From contig NZ_JTDI01000005.1 in the NCBI RefSeq assembly GCF_000802225.1, positions 248,001 to 312,000 on the forward strand: a DNA stretch of 64,000 nt, written 5' to 3'. This stretch comes from Novosphingobium malaysiense. GTDB lineage: Bacteria; Pseudomonadota; Alphaproteobacteria; Sphingomonadales; Sphingomonadaceae. Positions 33,621-42,958 of this stretch are shown piece by piece. The notes under the pieces are model-generated. The model made no database searches and was not told where the DNA came from. It saw only the letters and a program-made list of their open reading frames with translations. The stretch's first letter is position 1. Each line of letters begins with the position of its first letter. A program made the position numbers and the translations under genes.

Positions 33621-36019
33621 TTCTTGTTTCCTTCCTGAGATGAAATTTCCTGGGTCTTTGCAGTAACCAGCCTGAAGAGCCTGTCCGGGGTGGCCGGCAA
33701 AGTCTCGATCTCGACGCCGAGCGGGGAGAGCGCGTCGGATATGGCGTTGGCGATGGCCGCCGGCGCACCGATCGTGCCGCCTTCGCCCATGCCGCGAAAT
33801 CCGCCGAGGTTGTTCGGCAATTCAGCCTCGACATGGGCGATACCGATATCCGGCATGTTGCTGGCCAGCGGAAGCAGGTAATCCACGAAGCTGCCGGTCT
33901 GAAGCTGGCCATCGGTTCCGTAATGGATCTCTTCCAGAAGCGCAGCGCCAACGCCTTGCGCTACTGCTCCATGGACTTGCCCGTCGACTATCATCGGGTT
34001 GATGATCCGCCCGCAATCCTCGGCCACGAAATAGCGATGGATGGTAACGCCAAAGGTCTGCAGATCGACTTCCACCATGCACAGGTGAGTCGATGAGCAG
34101 GCGGTGCCCAGATAGGGATCATAGGTCTCGGTCGAGACGAGATCCTCGCGTTTGTCGTGCGGGATCGCGCCCATCCGGTTGTAGACAGCATCGGCCACTT
34201 CGCGGAAGGTGAGCACGGCGTTGGAGGAACGCGAACGGATCACGCCGCCGTTGGCCTCCAGGTCCTCTTCGCTTACGTCGAGCAGCATGGCGGCGGCACG
34301 CAGCACCTTGGCCTTGAGCACGCGGCTGGACTTTGTGGCCGCGCCGCCTGCCAGAACGGCAGAGCGGCTCGCATACGTGCCGGTGCTCTGCGGGGCTACT
34401 TCGCTATCGCCCTGACGCACCCGCACATCCTCGAACGCGCAGCCCAGCTCGTCAGCCACCACTTGCGCCAATGTGGTTTCCAGACCCTGGCCATGCGACG
34501 CGATGCCGAAGTCGGCCGTAATCGCACCAGTGGAATCGATGCGGATCGTGGAGGTTTCGGTGCCGGTGTTGATCGGCATGCCGGGGGCCACCGCGATGCG
34601 CGAGCCGATGCCCGTCAATTCGGCGTAGCTGGCGAAGCCGATGCCGACCCAGCGGCCTTGCGCGCGGGCTTCCTCCTGCCACGCGCGCATCGCGGTGTAG
34701 TCTGCGCCGTCGCATGCAGCGGCCAAGCATTCCTGGAACGCGGACTTGTCCCAGATAATCCCCGGTGCGGTGCGATAGGGGAATTCCTCGTCGCGGATCA
34801 GGTTGCGGCGGCGGATTTCGGCAGGGTCCATGCCCAGCTTGCGCGCGGCCATGTCGACCAGCCGCTCCATTGCGAAGGTCGAGGATGGACGGCCGACGCC
34901 GCGATAAGGGCCAGTGGCCGGCTTGGGCGTCAGCACGCCGCGCACGCGGCCATGATAGTGCTCTACCCGATAGGGGCCGGGCATGAAGCTGATCACCTGG
35001 ACCGGTTCCAGCGCGCCGGTCCAGGGATAGATCGAATAGGCGCCGATATCGCCGATGACGTCGGCCTTGAGGCCCAGGAAGTGGCCCTGTTCATCGACCG
35101 CCAGTTGCGCGTCCATCCATTCGTCAAAGGCCTGGCTGCACGATGACAGTTCCTCCAGCCGGTCGCTCACGTACTTGACCGGGCGCTCCAGCTTGCGGGC
35201 CAGCGCACAGACGAGGATTTCCTCGGCATAGAGCGAGCCCTTGCCGCCGAAACTGCCACCCACTTCCGGTGCGATCACGCGCAGCCGGTGGCCCGGCAGC
35301 CCGAGCGAGGAGGACAGCACGTCGCGCACGATCCCGGGGATGTTGCTCGAGGTGTGGAACGTTATCGCCCGAGAGCGCTTGTCCCATTGCGCCAGGTAGC
35401 TGCGGCATTCCATCGCGCTGGCCGACTTGCGCGTCATGCGGAAGCGGCCCTTCACCACGACGGGAGCTGTGTGAAGTATCTCGTCGATGTCGCCGTGCTG
35501 GAATTCGCGGCTGATGATGACGTTGGTGCCGGCTTCCTCATGCAGGAGCGGCGCATCATGACAGGCCGCGTCGGCGGGGTCGGATGCGAACGGCAGGGGA
35601 TCGTAGTCAATCTCGATCAGTCCCGCCGCATCTTCGGCGGCATAGCGGCTGGTGGCAACGACGGCGACCACGGCCTCGCCCACGAAACGCACCTTGCCGC
35701 GCGCCAGCGGCCAGATCGGTGTGGCGTAGTAATTGCGCATGCGCGAGGAGGGGATGGCCGGGCTGACCTCGCCTTCAAGGTCGGTGAAATCGTAGACACC
35801 GATCAGCCCCGGCACGTCCAGTGCGGCGTCTGCCCGGATGTCGCGGATCAGGGCATGGGGCTGATCGCTGCGCACGATGGCGACGTGGACCATCTCCGCC
35901 GGATGCAGGTCGTCGACGTATTGGCCGGTTCCGGAAAGCAGGCGCGGGTCCTCGGTCCGCTTGACGCGGGAGCCGACCATCTTGGGCCGCATTTCAACCG
36001 AGAGGCCAGCGTCCTTCAT
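33617..36019 (-). CDS. Molybdenum hydroxylase large subunit (CoxL/xanthine dehydrogenase family)
   Basis: An 800-residue molybdopterin-cytosine-dinucleotide-binding subunit of the xanthine oxidase family, hydroxylating a C-H or aldehyde carbon with water-derived oxygen. N-terminal VGSRVKRTEDPRLLSGTGQY is typical, GPYRGVGRPSSTFAMER is the Mo-site loop and GMGEGGTIGAPAA carries the catalytic Glu. The AYxCSFR loop that defines CO dehydrogenase is absent, so this is not a CO oxidiser. The start MKDAGLSVEMRPK at 36019 overlaps the MBL gene stop (ATGA). With the CoxM and CoxS genes upstream it forms a complete three-subunit enzyme. Confidence 0.9.
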   Translation of the reverse strand: MKDAGLSVEMRPKMVGSRVKRTEDPRLLSGTGQYVDDLHPAEMVHVAIVRSDQPHALIRDIRADAALDVPGLIGVYDFTDLEGEVSPAIPSSRMRNYYATPIWPLARGKVRFVGEAVVAVVATSRYAAEDAAGLIEIDYDPLPFASDPADAACHDAPLLHEEAGTNVIISREFQHGDIDEILHTAPVVVKGRFRMTRKSASAMECRSYLAQWDKRSRAITFHTSSNIPGIVRDVLSSSLGLPGHRLRVIAPEVGGSFGGKGSLYAEEILVCALARKLERPVKYVSDRLEELSSCSQAFDEWMDAQLAVDEQGHFLGLKADVIGDIGAYSIYPWTGALEPVQVISFMPGPYRVEHYHGRVRGVLTPKPATGPYRGVGRPSSTFAMERLVDMAARKLGMDPAEIRRRNLIRDEEFPYRTAPGIIWDKSAFQECLAAACDGADYTAMRAWQEEARAQGRWVGIGFASYAELTGIGSRIAVAPGMPINTGTETSTIRIDSTGAITADFGIASHGQGLETTLAQVVADELGCAFEDVRVRQGDSEVAPQSTGTYASRSAVLAGGAATKSSRVLKAKVLRAAAMLLDVSEEDLEANGGVIRSRSSNAVLTFREVADAVYNRMGAIPHDKREDLVSTETYDPYLGTACSSTHLCMVEVDLQTFGVTIHRYFVAEDCGRIINPMIVDGQVHGAVAQGVGAALLEEIHYGTDGQLQTGSFVDYLLPLASNMPDIGIAHVEAELPNNLGGFRGMGEGGTIGAPAAIANAISDALSPLGVEIETLPATPDRLFRLVTAKTQEISSQEGNKK

Positions 36020-36777
36020 GCGTAGAAATCGGCGCCCTTGCGCAGCCGGTTCCACTGCGCATCATCATGTCCGAAGATGATCTGGGCGCCGCGTTCGCCG
36101 ATCTTGCGCAGCTCTTCGATGGCGATGTTGGCCTTTTCGAGGTCCCAGCTGTTCTTGGGGGCATAGCCTTCGGTGAGATTGGCCTCGACCGCGATGGCGT
36201 CGGACGCGATCAGGAATTCTCCCGCTTCGTCAAGGGTGACAAGCGCGGAGGTCATGCCGGGGGTATGGCCGGGCACGGGCAGCAGGATGATGCGACCATC
36301 GCCGAACAGGTCGCGCTGGCCTTCGAAGGCGTCGAAGCCCTGCGGCTGGTCCCATTCGACCGGAAGATAGCCCATCGCCGGACCGTTTTCGGCCGTGGCG
36401 GCGGCGACTTCGGCGGCGTGCGCGATGATCGTCGCCTTGCGGAAATGCGCGTTGCAGCCGCAGTGGTCGGCATGCAGGTGCGAACAGATCACGACGTCGA
36501 TGTCGTCAGGGGTAAGGCCGGCCTTGTCCAGCTGGCCGGTGACGGCATCCTCGGGCCGGAAGATGGGGTTCATTACCTTGACCATGCCGCCCCAGCGCTC
36601 CTCGCCGTTTTCAGCCGCGTCGGGGCTGCATCCGGTGTCGAAGAGGACGTTGCCCTGCTCATGCTTGAGCAGCGTGCAGATCACCGGCAGCTCGAAGGTC
36701 TCGCCTTTTTCGGCGCTGGGGAAGTAGACGGACTTGCGCATGCGCAGGCGTCCACCGGAAAGGAAATGCATTTTCAT
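36016..36777 (-). CDS. MBL-fold hydrolase (AHL-lactonase-like) inside the Mo-hydroxylase operon
   Basis: A 253-residue metallo-beta-lactamase-fold protein of the N-acyl homoserine lactonase group. HLHADHCG is the metal motif, with PGHTPGM, ASDAI and a late His in IIFGHDD completing the site. It probably opens a lactone or thioester. Its ATG overlaps the CoxS stop and its stop overlaps the CoxL start, so it splits the hydroxylase subunit genes. That placement suggests it hydrolyses a lactone made by, or fed to, the hydroxylase; quorum quenching is less likely. Confidence 0.88.
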   Translation of the reverse strand: MKMHFLSGGRLRMRKSVYFPSAEKGETFELPVICTLLKHEQGNVLFDTGCSPDAAENGEERWGGMVKVMNPIFRPEDAVTGQLDKAGLTPDDIDVVICSHLHADHCGCNAHFRKATIIAHAAEVAAATAENGPAMGYLPVEWDQPQGFDAFEGQRDLFGDGRIILLPVPGHTPGMTSALVTLDEAGEFLIASDAIAVEANLTEGYAPKNSWDLEKANIAIEELRKIGERGAQIIFGHDDAQWNRLRKGADFYA

Positions 36778-37262
36778 GTGAGGGGTCCTCTTGCTTTCGC
36801 CAGCTCGCGCACGGCAGCGACTATGTTTTGATATCCGGTGCAGCGGCAGATATTGCCCGACAGAGCTTCGCGGATGTCCTCGTCGTTCTCGAGTGGATGG
36901 TGTTCGAGCAGGTCGGCGACGGTCATGATGAAGCCGGGGGTGCAATAGCCGCATTGCAAGGCGTGATGGTCGCGAAAGGCGGCCTGGATCGGCCCGAGCG
37001 CGTCCTGCGTGCCCTGGCTTTCCACCGTCTCGATGGTGCATCCGTCGACCTGCACGGCCAATGTCAGGCAGGAGCGGGCGCTGTAACCATCGAGCAGGAC
37101 GGTGCAGGCGCCGCATACGCCGTGTTCGCAGCCGACATGGGTGCCAGTGAGGCCCAGTTTGTGCCGCAGGAAATCGCTCAGCAGCAAGCGCGGTTCTACC
37201 TCGCGGGTGTGGGCCACCCCGTTGACGGAAACGGTGATGGCGACGGTGCCGGTATCGGTCAT
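36774..37262 (-). CDS. Molybdenum hydroxylase [2Fe-2S] subunit (CoxS type)
   Basis: A 162-residue iron-sulfur subunit. CEHGVCGACTVLLDG with a later Cys in SARSCL binds the plant-type [2Fe-2S] cluster, and QCGYCTPG with ICRCTGYQNI binds the second cluster. It passes electrons from the Mo site to FAD. The ATG at 37262 (MTDTGTVAITV) overlaps the CoxM stop by ATGA; a longer in-frame start lies inside coxM and is rejected. Confidence 0.93.
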   Translation of the reverse strand: MTDTGTVAITVSVNGVAHTREVEPRLLLSDFLRHKLGLTGTHVGCEHGVCGACTVLLDGYSARSCLTLAVQVDGCTIETVESQGTQDALGPIQAAFRDHHALQCGYCTPGFIMTVADLLEHHPLENDEDIREALSGNICRCTGYQNIVAAVRELAKARGPLT

Positions 37263-38137
37263 GCCGGCACCTCCGGCGCGGCGCGTCGCCATGCCTCGCC
37301 CAGCACATTGCGGGCCAGTTCACCGGCCAGATGGCGGCGGTAATCGGCAGAGCCGGACAAGTCGGACATGGGTTCGATCTCGTCGCGCAGCGCGCTCACC
37401 GCTCGCGTGATTTCCTCGTCCGAAAATCCGCTGCCTTCCAGCGCGGCTTCTGCGGCTGACAGGCGCAGAGCCGTATCGCCGATGCCCATGGCGGCAATGC
37501 GGACATTGCAGGCGGCACCGTCCCGGCTTTCGACCAGCGCTGCGACGCAGGCCAGCGCATAATCGCCATGGCGCCGCGCGAATTCGGCAAAGCCCCAGCC
37601 GGTGCCGGGGGCGGGCTTGGCAATCTCAACCGCGGTAACCAGTTCGTCGGGTGCCAGGTCCGTGGTCAGCGAGGCGACCAGAAATTCGCGTACTGGCAAG
37701 TGGCGCGTGCCGGCAGGCCCGGTGATTTCGACAACAGCGTCCAGCAGCAGCGCCATCATCGGCATTTCGGCCGCCGGATCGGCATGGCAGAGACTGCCGC
37801 AGAAAGTCCCGCGATTGCGCACCGTATGATGGGCGACGTGGTTCATCGCTTCGTGCAGCACGGGCACATGATGGGCGATCAACGGATCGGACGCGGTCAG
37901 CCGATGGCGCACGAGCGCACCGATACGCAACATCTTGCCGGTATCCTCGATCCTGTCGAGGCCCGGGATGCGGTTGATGTCCACCAGCACGCTGGGGCGC
38001 ACCAGCCGGAAATTGAGCATCGGCATCAGGCTTTGCCCGCCCGCGATGATCTTGCCGTCGCCGCCCGCTGCAGCGAGAGCCTCGATTGCGTGCTGCACGC
38101 TGGTGGCCGCGACATAGGCGAAGGGAGCCGGCTTCAC
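37259..38137 (-). CDS. Molybdenum hydroxylase FAD subunit (CoxM type)
   Basis: A 292-residue FAD-binding subunit of the CoxM family. IIAGGQSLMPMLNFRL and NRGTFCGSLCHADPAAEMP are the two FAD-pyrophosphate motifs (AGGQSLxP and TxGG-like, here TFCGSL). It transfers electrons from the [2Fe-2S] subunit to an acceptor. It starts with GTG one base after the enoyl-CoA hydratase stop. The Mo-hydroxylase subunit order is M-S-(MBL)-L. Confidence 0.9.
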   Translation of the reverse strand: MKPAPFAYVAATSVQHAIEALAAAGGDGKIIAGGQSLMPMLNFRLVRPSVLVDINRIPGLDRIEDTGKMLRIGALVRHRLTASDPLIAHHVPVLHEAMNHVAHHTVRNRGTFCGSLCHADPAAEMPMMALLLDAVVEITGPAGTRHLPVREFLVASLTTDLAPDELVTAVEIAKPAPGTGWGFAEFARRHGDYALACVAALVESRDGAACNVRIAAMGIGDTALRLSAAEAALEGSGFSDEEITRAVSALRDEIEPMSDLSGSADYRRHLAGELARNVLGEAWRRAAPEVPA

Positions 38138-38138
38138 G

Positions 38139-38918
38139 TTACTCGTTCCGGAAGGCGGGCGTGCGCTTTTCCGCAAAGGCCAGGCGGCCCTCGGAATAGT
38201 CGTGGCTGACGAGGGCCTTCACGGTGACGTCATGGGCCAGCTGCAGGTCGAACGGACGATCAGCCATCGCGATCATCGTCAGGATCGCCTTGGAGCCCGC
38301 AATCGAAAGCGGTGCGAGGGCGCTGATGCCATCCAGCCATTGGTGCGCGGCGGCCTGCGGATCTCCCGCGATCTCGTCGGCAAAGCCCGTGCGCAGGGCG
38401 TGCTCGGCGTCGAAGGGGCGGGCCGTGTAGAAGATCCGCTTCGCTTCGGACACGCCCACCAGGGAAACCAGCCGGGCCATGCCGCGGGAGCTGTAGACGA
38501 TGGAGAGCTTGGCGGCGGGAATGGCCAGCTTGGCGTCAGGCGCCACGAAGCGGAAATCGCAGGCCATGGCAAGATTGCAGGCACCGCCATAGCAATATCC
38601 CCGGATCGCTGCGATTACCGGCACGCTTAGCGCGGCAATGGCGTCGCAGGCCTCATCGACGGCTACTTCGTAGGCAATGCCCTGTTCGGTGGTGCCGCGC
38701 GTTTCATCGAAGTCCGAGATGTCCGCACCTGCGCTGAACGAAGTGCCTGCGCCAGTCAGGATCACGCCGCGCAAGGTCTTGTCGGCAGCAAAGCCTTCGA
38801 AGATCTCCTTCAGCGCCAGCCACATCTTGAAGTTGACGACGTTGTGGCGTCCGGGCTGCTCGAGCGTGACGGTGGCAATGGCGCCATCGCGGGTCACGGG
38901 GATCGCGGGGTGGCTCAT
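38139..38918 (-). CDS. Enoyl-CoA hydratase/isomerase family protein
   Basis: A 259-residue crotonase-fold protein. AGTSFSAGADISDFDE forms the first oxyanion strand, and GYCYGGACNLAMACDFRF the second. It acts on an acyl-CoA thioester, adding water or isomerising a double bond, or cleaving C-C bonds in some relatives. The ATG at 38918 overlaps the thioesterase stop. Its presence indicates that the pathway runs through CoA esters, consistent with the acyl-CoA ligase gene on the other strand. Confidence 0.9.
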   Translation of the reverse strand: MSHPAIPVTRDGAIATVTLEQPGRHNVVNFKMWLALKEIFEGFAADKTLRGVILTGAGTSFSAGADISDFDETRGTTEQGIAYEVAVDEACDAIAALSVPVIAAIRGYCYGGACNLAMACDFRFVAPDAKLAIPAAKLSIVYSSRGMARLVSLVGVSEAKRIFYTARPFDAEHALRTGFADEIAGDPQAAAHQWLDGISALAPLSIAGSKAILTMIAMADRPFDLQLAHDVTVKALVSHDYSEGRLAFAEKRTPAFRNE

Positions 38919-39385
38919 GCTTCCGGTGACTTTTCCAGCGAGGACAGGAAGCTGCGCCATTCCGGCGAGAACGGCGATGGCCTGCGCGTGTCGCGGTTCA
39001 CGCTGACATGGACAAAATGGCCTTCGGCGGCGGCGATGTCCTCGCCCTTGCGGAACAGGCCGATGCCATAACGGACGCTGGAATTGCCCAGCCGTTCGAC
39101 CCGGATGCCGGCCTCGATCTCTTCCGGAAAGCTCAGGGCTTCGAAATAGCGGCAGCCGGTCTCGACGACCAGGCAGATGCTTTCGCTGTTCAACGGGTCG
39201 AGCAGGCCCTCAGCAATGAGTGCCGCGTTCACCGCGGTATCGAAGTAGCTGTAATAGACCACGTTATTCACATGCCCATAGACGTCGTTGTCCATCCAGC
39301 GCGTCAGGATCGGGTGGAATCGGACGTAATCCGAGCGCTGGTCGCGCTGTTTGCCCGTGGGCGCATTGCCGGAGTCGCAGCTCAT
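38915..39385 (-). CDS. 4HBT-type acyl-CoA thioesterase
   Basis: A 156-residue hot-dog fold thioesterase of the 4-hydroxybenzoyl-CoA thioesterase / YbgC group. RWMDNDVYGHVNNVVYYSYF carries the catalytic Asp. It releases a free acid from a CoA thioester. The ATG at 39385 has GAAGAGG 5 bp upstream. It is the first gene of the seven-gene operon and diverges from the alcohol dehydrogenase gene across about 130 bp. Confidence 0.9.
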   Translation of the reverse strand: MSCDSGNAPTGKQRDQRSDYVRFHPILTRWMDNDVYGHVNNVVYYSYFDTAVNAALIAEGLLDPLNSESICLVVETGCRYFEALSFPEEIEAGIRVERLGNSSVRYGIGLFRKGEDIAAAEGHFVHVSVNRDTRRPSPFSPEWRSFLSSLEKSPEA

Positions 39386-39515
39386 CAGGCCTCTTCCATG
39401 GTCTTCTAACAATAGCCACTTGCATTAATGGACTACTTGGAGGAGAGTCAAGGCGTGAATCGATGCCGAGGCAGCCCGCATGAGCGCGCCGCTGTCAAGT
39501 TGGAGAGGATACCCA

Positions 39516-40658
39516 ATGCGGATCAAGGCCGCCGTTTTGCGCGAGATGGGCGCAGCCCATCCTTACGGGGAAAGCCGCCCCCTGCGGATCGAGGATGTGG
39601 AACTGGACGAGCCGGGTAGCGGCGAAGTCCTCGTTTCGATCCGGGCTGCCGGACTGTGCCATTCCGACTTATCCGTCATCAACGGCAGCCGTCCGCGTCC
39701 CATGCCGATGGCGCTGGGGCACGAGGCGGCAGGGGTGGTCGTGAAGATCGGTGAAGGCGTCGATGACCTCGAGCCGGGGGATCATGTCGTGATGGTCTTC
39801 ATGCCGAGTTGCGGCCATTGCCTGCCTTGTTCGGAAGGCCGTCCCGCCTTGTGCGAACCGGGCGCTGCCGCCAACGGGAAGGGTGAGCTTCTGGCCGGTG
39901 GCCTGCGTCTGCATGAGATCGCCGACGGCCAGGTGCTACATCATCACTTAGGTTGCTCGGCCTTTGCCGATCATGCTGTCGTCTCGCGCCATTCGCTTGT
40001 GAAAGTCGCCAAGGATATTCCCTTCGATCATGCAGCCTTGTTTGGCTGCGCGGTGCTGACGGGCATGGGCGCTGTGGTGAATACCGCAGCTGTCAGGCCA
40101 GGGCAGAGCGTTGCCGTCATCGGCCTGGGCGGCGTGGGGCTCGCCGCCGTGCTGGGCGCGGTGGCTGCCGGGGCAGGGCAGATCGTGGCCGTCGATCTTG
40201 ATGATGGGAAGCTGGCTCTGGCCAGGGAGCTTGGCGCCAGCGATGCGGTCAATGCCGCCGATCCGGCCTGCGTCGATACCGTGCGTGAATTGACGCGCGG
40301 CGGGGTGGATGTGGCGCTGGAATTTGCGGGCGTACCGCGTGCGCTGGAAAACGCCTGGAAGATGACCAAGCGGGGCGGAACCACGGTCACCGCCGGTTTG
40401 CCGCCGCCCGATGCGCAGTTGGGCGTCAACATTGTCAGCCTCGTGGGCGAGGAGCGCACGCTCAAGGGGAGCTACATCGGCACTTGCGTGCCGGTGCGCG
40501 ACATTCCGCGCTACATGGACCTGTACCGCCGGGGCCGCCTGCCGATCGACAGGTTGATGACGGACAAGATCGGCCTTGAGGATATCAACGAGGGCTTCGA
40601 CCGTCTGCACGAAGGCAAGGTGGTACGCCTCGTCGTTGACTTCGGGGAGGCTGCCTGA
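39516..40658 (+). CDS. Zinc-dependent alcohol dehydrogenase
   Basis: A 380-residue medium-chain dehydrogenase. Catalytic zinc ligands are in GLCHSD and GHEAAG; structural zinc is held by four Cys in SCGHCLPCSEGRPALCE; the NAD-binding region has GLGGVGLAAVLGAVAAG. It should oxidise an alcohol or reduce an aldehyde. GGAGAGG precedes the ATG. Its stop and the CoxG-like start share a base (TGATG). It leads the plus-strand half of the catabolic region, divergent from the Mo-hydroxylase operon. Confidence 0.93.
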   Translation: MRIKAAVLREMGAAHPYGESRPLRIEDVELDEPGSGEVLVSIRAAGLCHSDLSVINGSRPRPMPMALGHEAAGVVVKIGEGVDDLEPGDHVVMVFMPSCGHCLPCSEGRPALCEPGAAANGKGELLAGGLRLHEIADGQVLHHHLGCSAFADHAVVSRHSLVKVAKDIPFDHAALFGCAVLTGMGAVVNTAAVRPGQSVAVIGLGGVGLAAVLGAVAAGAGQIVAVDLDDGKLALARELGASDAVNAADPACVDTVRELTRGGVDVALEFAGVPRALENAWKMTKRGGTTVTAGLPPPDAQLGVNIVSLVGEERTLKGSYIGTCVPVRDIPRYMDLYRRGRLPIDRLMTDKIGLEDINEGFDRLHEGKVVRLVVDFGEAA

Positions 40659-41371
40659 TGGAAATGACCGGCGAACAGCGAATTCCCGCGCCGCGGCAAC
40701 AGGTCTGGGAAGCGCTGAACGATCCCGAAGTCCTGCGGCGTTGCATTCCCGGATGCCAGGAACTGGTGAAGGAATCCGACACCGAAATGACCGCGATCGC
40801 GCTGGTCAAGGTCGGCCCGATCTCCGCGCGGTTCCAGGGACGGGTAACCCTCTCCGACATGGATCCCCCCAACGGTTATCGCATCACCGGCGAAGGACAG
40901 GGTGGTGTTGCCGGTCACGCGCGCGGCGGTGCCGTCGTCCGCCTGGCCGAAGATGGCGGCGAGACCGTGCTTGCCTATGAGGTTTCGGCCCAGATCGGCG
41001 GCAAGCTTGCGCAATTGGGCGGACGCATGATCGATGCGACGGCGCGCACCATGGCTGGGGCCTTTTTCAAACAGTTCGCGCAGGAAGTCACCGCACCAGC
41101 TGGGGGCGCGGCAGCGGGCAAGGCGCCTCAGGCGACCGCAGGTCAGCAATCGGCACCGCCCCGCCCGGCACTGGCCACTGCGTCCGCAGGGCCGGAAATG
41201 GCGCCAACCGGGCGCTGGCTGTGGCTTCTTGCGGGCATCGTCCTTGGTGCGATTGCCCTGTTGACCGGGGAGGCCGCGAGTGAGGACCGCATTGGTCTGG
41301 CACACGTCGTGCTTGCCGCGCTGGCGGGCTTTGTAGCGGCCAGATTGCCGGGCGCGCAGCGGCGGATCTAA
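40658..41371 (+). CDS. CoxG-like SRPBCC protein with C-terminal membrane anchor
   Basis: A 237-residue protein of the carbon monoxide dehydrogenase subunit G family. Residues 1-145 form the SRPBCC fold (MTGEQRIPAPRQQVWEALND, LRRCIPGCQEL), a low-complexity Ala/Pro linker follows, and about residues 185-235 contain two hydrophobic segments. CoxG proteins help recruit Mo-hydroxylases to the membrane for electron delivery. A CoxG beside a CoxLMS-type enzyme on the opposite strand supports a membrane-coupled hydroxylase. The gene overlaps the dehydrogenase gene and precedes the ligase gene. Confidence 0.88.
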   Translation: MEMTGEQRIPAPRQQVWEALNDPEVLRRCIPGCQELVKESDTEMTAIALVKVGPISARFQGRVTLSDMDPPNGYRITGEGQGGVAGHARGGAVVRLAEDGGETVLAYEVSAQIGGKLAQLGGRMIDATARTMAGAFFKQFAQEVTAPAGGAAAGKAPQATAGQQSAPPRPALATASAGPEMAPTGRWLWLLAGIVLGAIALLTGEAASEDRIGLAHVVLAALAGFVAARLPGAQRRI

Positions 41372-41425
41372 CCCGCCGGCCTGCCATTTGGGCAGGCTTT
41401 GAATGATTGGGCAAGAGGAGTTTGC

Positions 41426-42958
41426 ATGTTCCGGTCTGACCTTATTGAACCGATTGCCAGCCACTTGAAGCGGCACGCCGCGCAGCGCGGGGATCGCGTC
41501 GCGTTCCGCGATGCAAGCGGCAGTGTGACATGGTCGGGCCTCGAACAGCGCACCGCGAACATTGCGAGCCGTCTGGCGGATCTGGGCGTCGTCCCGGGCG
41601 ACACGGTGGCCGTATATCTGCCCAATTCTGTGGCCTGGGTGGAAAGCGTGCTCGCCGTGGTCCGGGCAGGAGCCGTGGCGGTCCCGGTCAGCATCGATTC
41701 AAAGGATGGCGAAGTCTCCTACCGGTTGTCCGATTCTGCGTGCCGCGTGGTCGTGACGCTGCCGGAAAAGGTCGCGGTGGTCGAAGCGGTCAGGGCAGAA
41801 ACTTCCGCTCTGGAAGCGATCGTTACCGTGGGCGGCGAAGGCTTGCTGACCCTGGAAGACATGGCAATGGCACCGGGCACTATGCCCGCCTGCGAGGGCG
41901 GGGACATCGATGCGCCTTCCTTTATCGTCTACACGTCCGGCACGACCGGCCAGCCGAAGGGCGTTTTGCTCACCCAGCGCAGCATGCTGTGGGTCACGGC
42001 CTCATGCTGGGCCCCGATGATTGGCCTGGGACCTGACGATACGATGCTGGCGCCGCTGCCTCTGTTCCATTCCTATGCCTTGAACCTGTGTGTCGTCTCG
42101 ATTGTCGCGACCGGTGCCTCGATATACCTGATGGAACGTTTCTCCACGGGTGAGGCGACCCGTCTGTTGCGCGGCGGCGGATTTACCCTGTTTCCGGGCG
42201 TCCCGACGATCTTCCATTATCTGATCGAAACGGCGCGCAAGGAAGGTGATTTCCTCCTGTCTAACCTTCGTTTGTGCGTGACGGCAGGTGCCATCCTTCC
42301 TGCTGCCCTTAACGACGAATTCGAGCGCCGTTTCGGTGTTAAGCTGCTGGATGGATATGGCATCACCGAGACATCGACGATGGTCACGATGAATGGTCCT
42401 GAGGGCGGACGCGTGCCCGGGTCCTGCGGTTTACCCATCGTGGGGTTGGCGGTGCGTGTGGTGAACCCTGAAACGATGCGCGATTGCGATCCGGGTGAGG
42501 AAGGCGAATTGATCGTTCGCGGCCCGAACGTGATGACCGGCTACCTCAACAAGCCCGAGGAGACAGCCAAGGCCATACGAAACGGCTGGTATCATACGGG
42601 CGACCTTGCCCGGTCTGATCGCAATGGCTTTCTGACCATTACCGGCCGGATCAAGGAACTGATCATTCGAGGCGGTCAGAACATTGCTCCGGCCGAAGTC
42701 GAGGAGGTTGTCGCGAAGCTGGAGTGCATCGTTGATTGCGCAGTTGTTGGATTGCCCCATGAAGGCCTGGGCGAGATCGTCGGCTTGTTCGTGATCCCGC
42801 GCGACAGTGGGTTCGATCAGGACGTGGTAATCGAACATTGCCGCCAACACCTTTCGTCATACAAGGTGCCCACGGTGATTCATGCGGTAGAGGCAATTCC
42901 GCGTACCGGGTCGGGCAAGATAATTCGCTACCAATTGCGTGATGCAGTCAAAAGTTGA
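41426..42958 (+). CDS. AMP-dependent acyl-CoA synthetase/ligase
   Basis: A 510-residue ANL-superfamily ligase activating a carboxylic acid as its CoA ester. VYTSGTTGQPKGVLLTQ is the P-loop, GYGITETS the acyl site motif, YHTGDLARSDRNGFLTITGR the hinge and PRTGSGKIIRYQLR the catalytic Lys region. AGAGGAG precedes the ATG. It likely provides the CoA ester used by the enoyl-CoA hydratase and thioesterase of the divergent operon. The regulator gene follows with no gap. Confidence 0.92.
   Translation: MFRSDLIEPIASHLKRHAAQRGDRVAFRDASGSVTWSGLEQRTANIASRLADLGVVPGDTVAVYLPNSVAWVESVLAVVRAGAVAVPVSIDSKDGEVSYRLSDSACRVVVTLPEKVAVVEAVRAETSALEAIVTVGGEGLLTLEDMAMAPGTMPACEGGDIDAPSFIVYTSGTTGQPKGVLLTQRSMLWVTASCWAPMIGLGPDDTMLAPLPLFHSYALNLCVVSIVATGASIYLMERFSTGEATRLLRGGGFTLFPGVPTIFHYLIETARKEGDFLLSNLRLCVTAGAILPAALNDEFERRFGVKLLDGYGITETSTMVTMNGPEGGRVPGSCGLPIVGLAVRVVNPETMRDCDPGEEGELIVRGPNVMTGYLNKPEETAKAIRNGWYHTGDLARSDRNGFLTITGRIKELIIRGGQNIAPAEVEEVVAKLECIVDCAVVGLPHEGLGEIVGLFVIPRDSGFDQDVVIEHCRQHLSSYKVPTVIHAVEAIPRTGSGKIIRYQLRDAVKS

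Noticed and set aside
36016..36777. Quorum-quenching role for the MBL hydrolase
   Set aside because: The motif fits AHL lactonases, but its overlap with hydroxylase subunit genes on both sides points to a pathway role.
33617..38137. CO dehydrogenase (carbon monoxide oxidation) operon
   Set aside because: The subunit set and a CoxG-like gene fit the family, but the large subunit lacks the AYxCSFR active-site loop, and CoxD/E/F-type accessory genes are missing.
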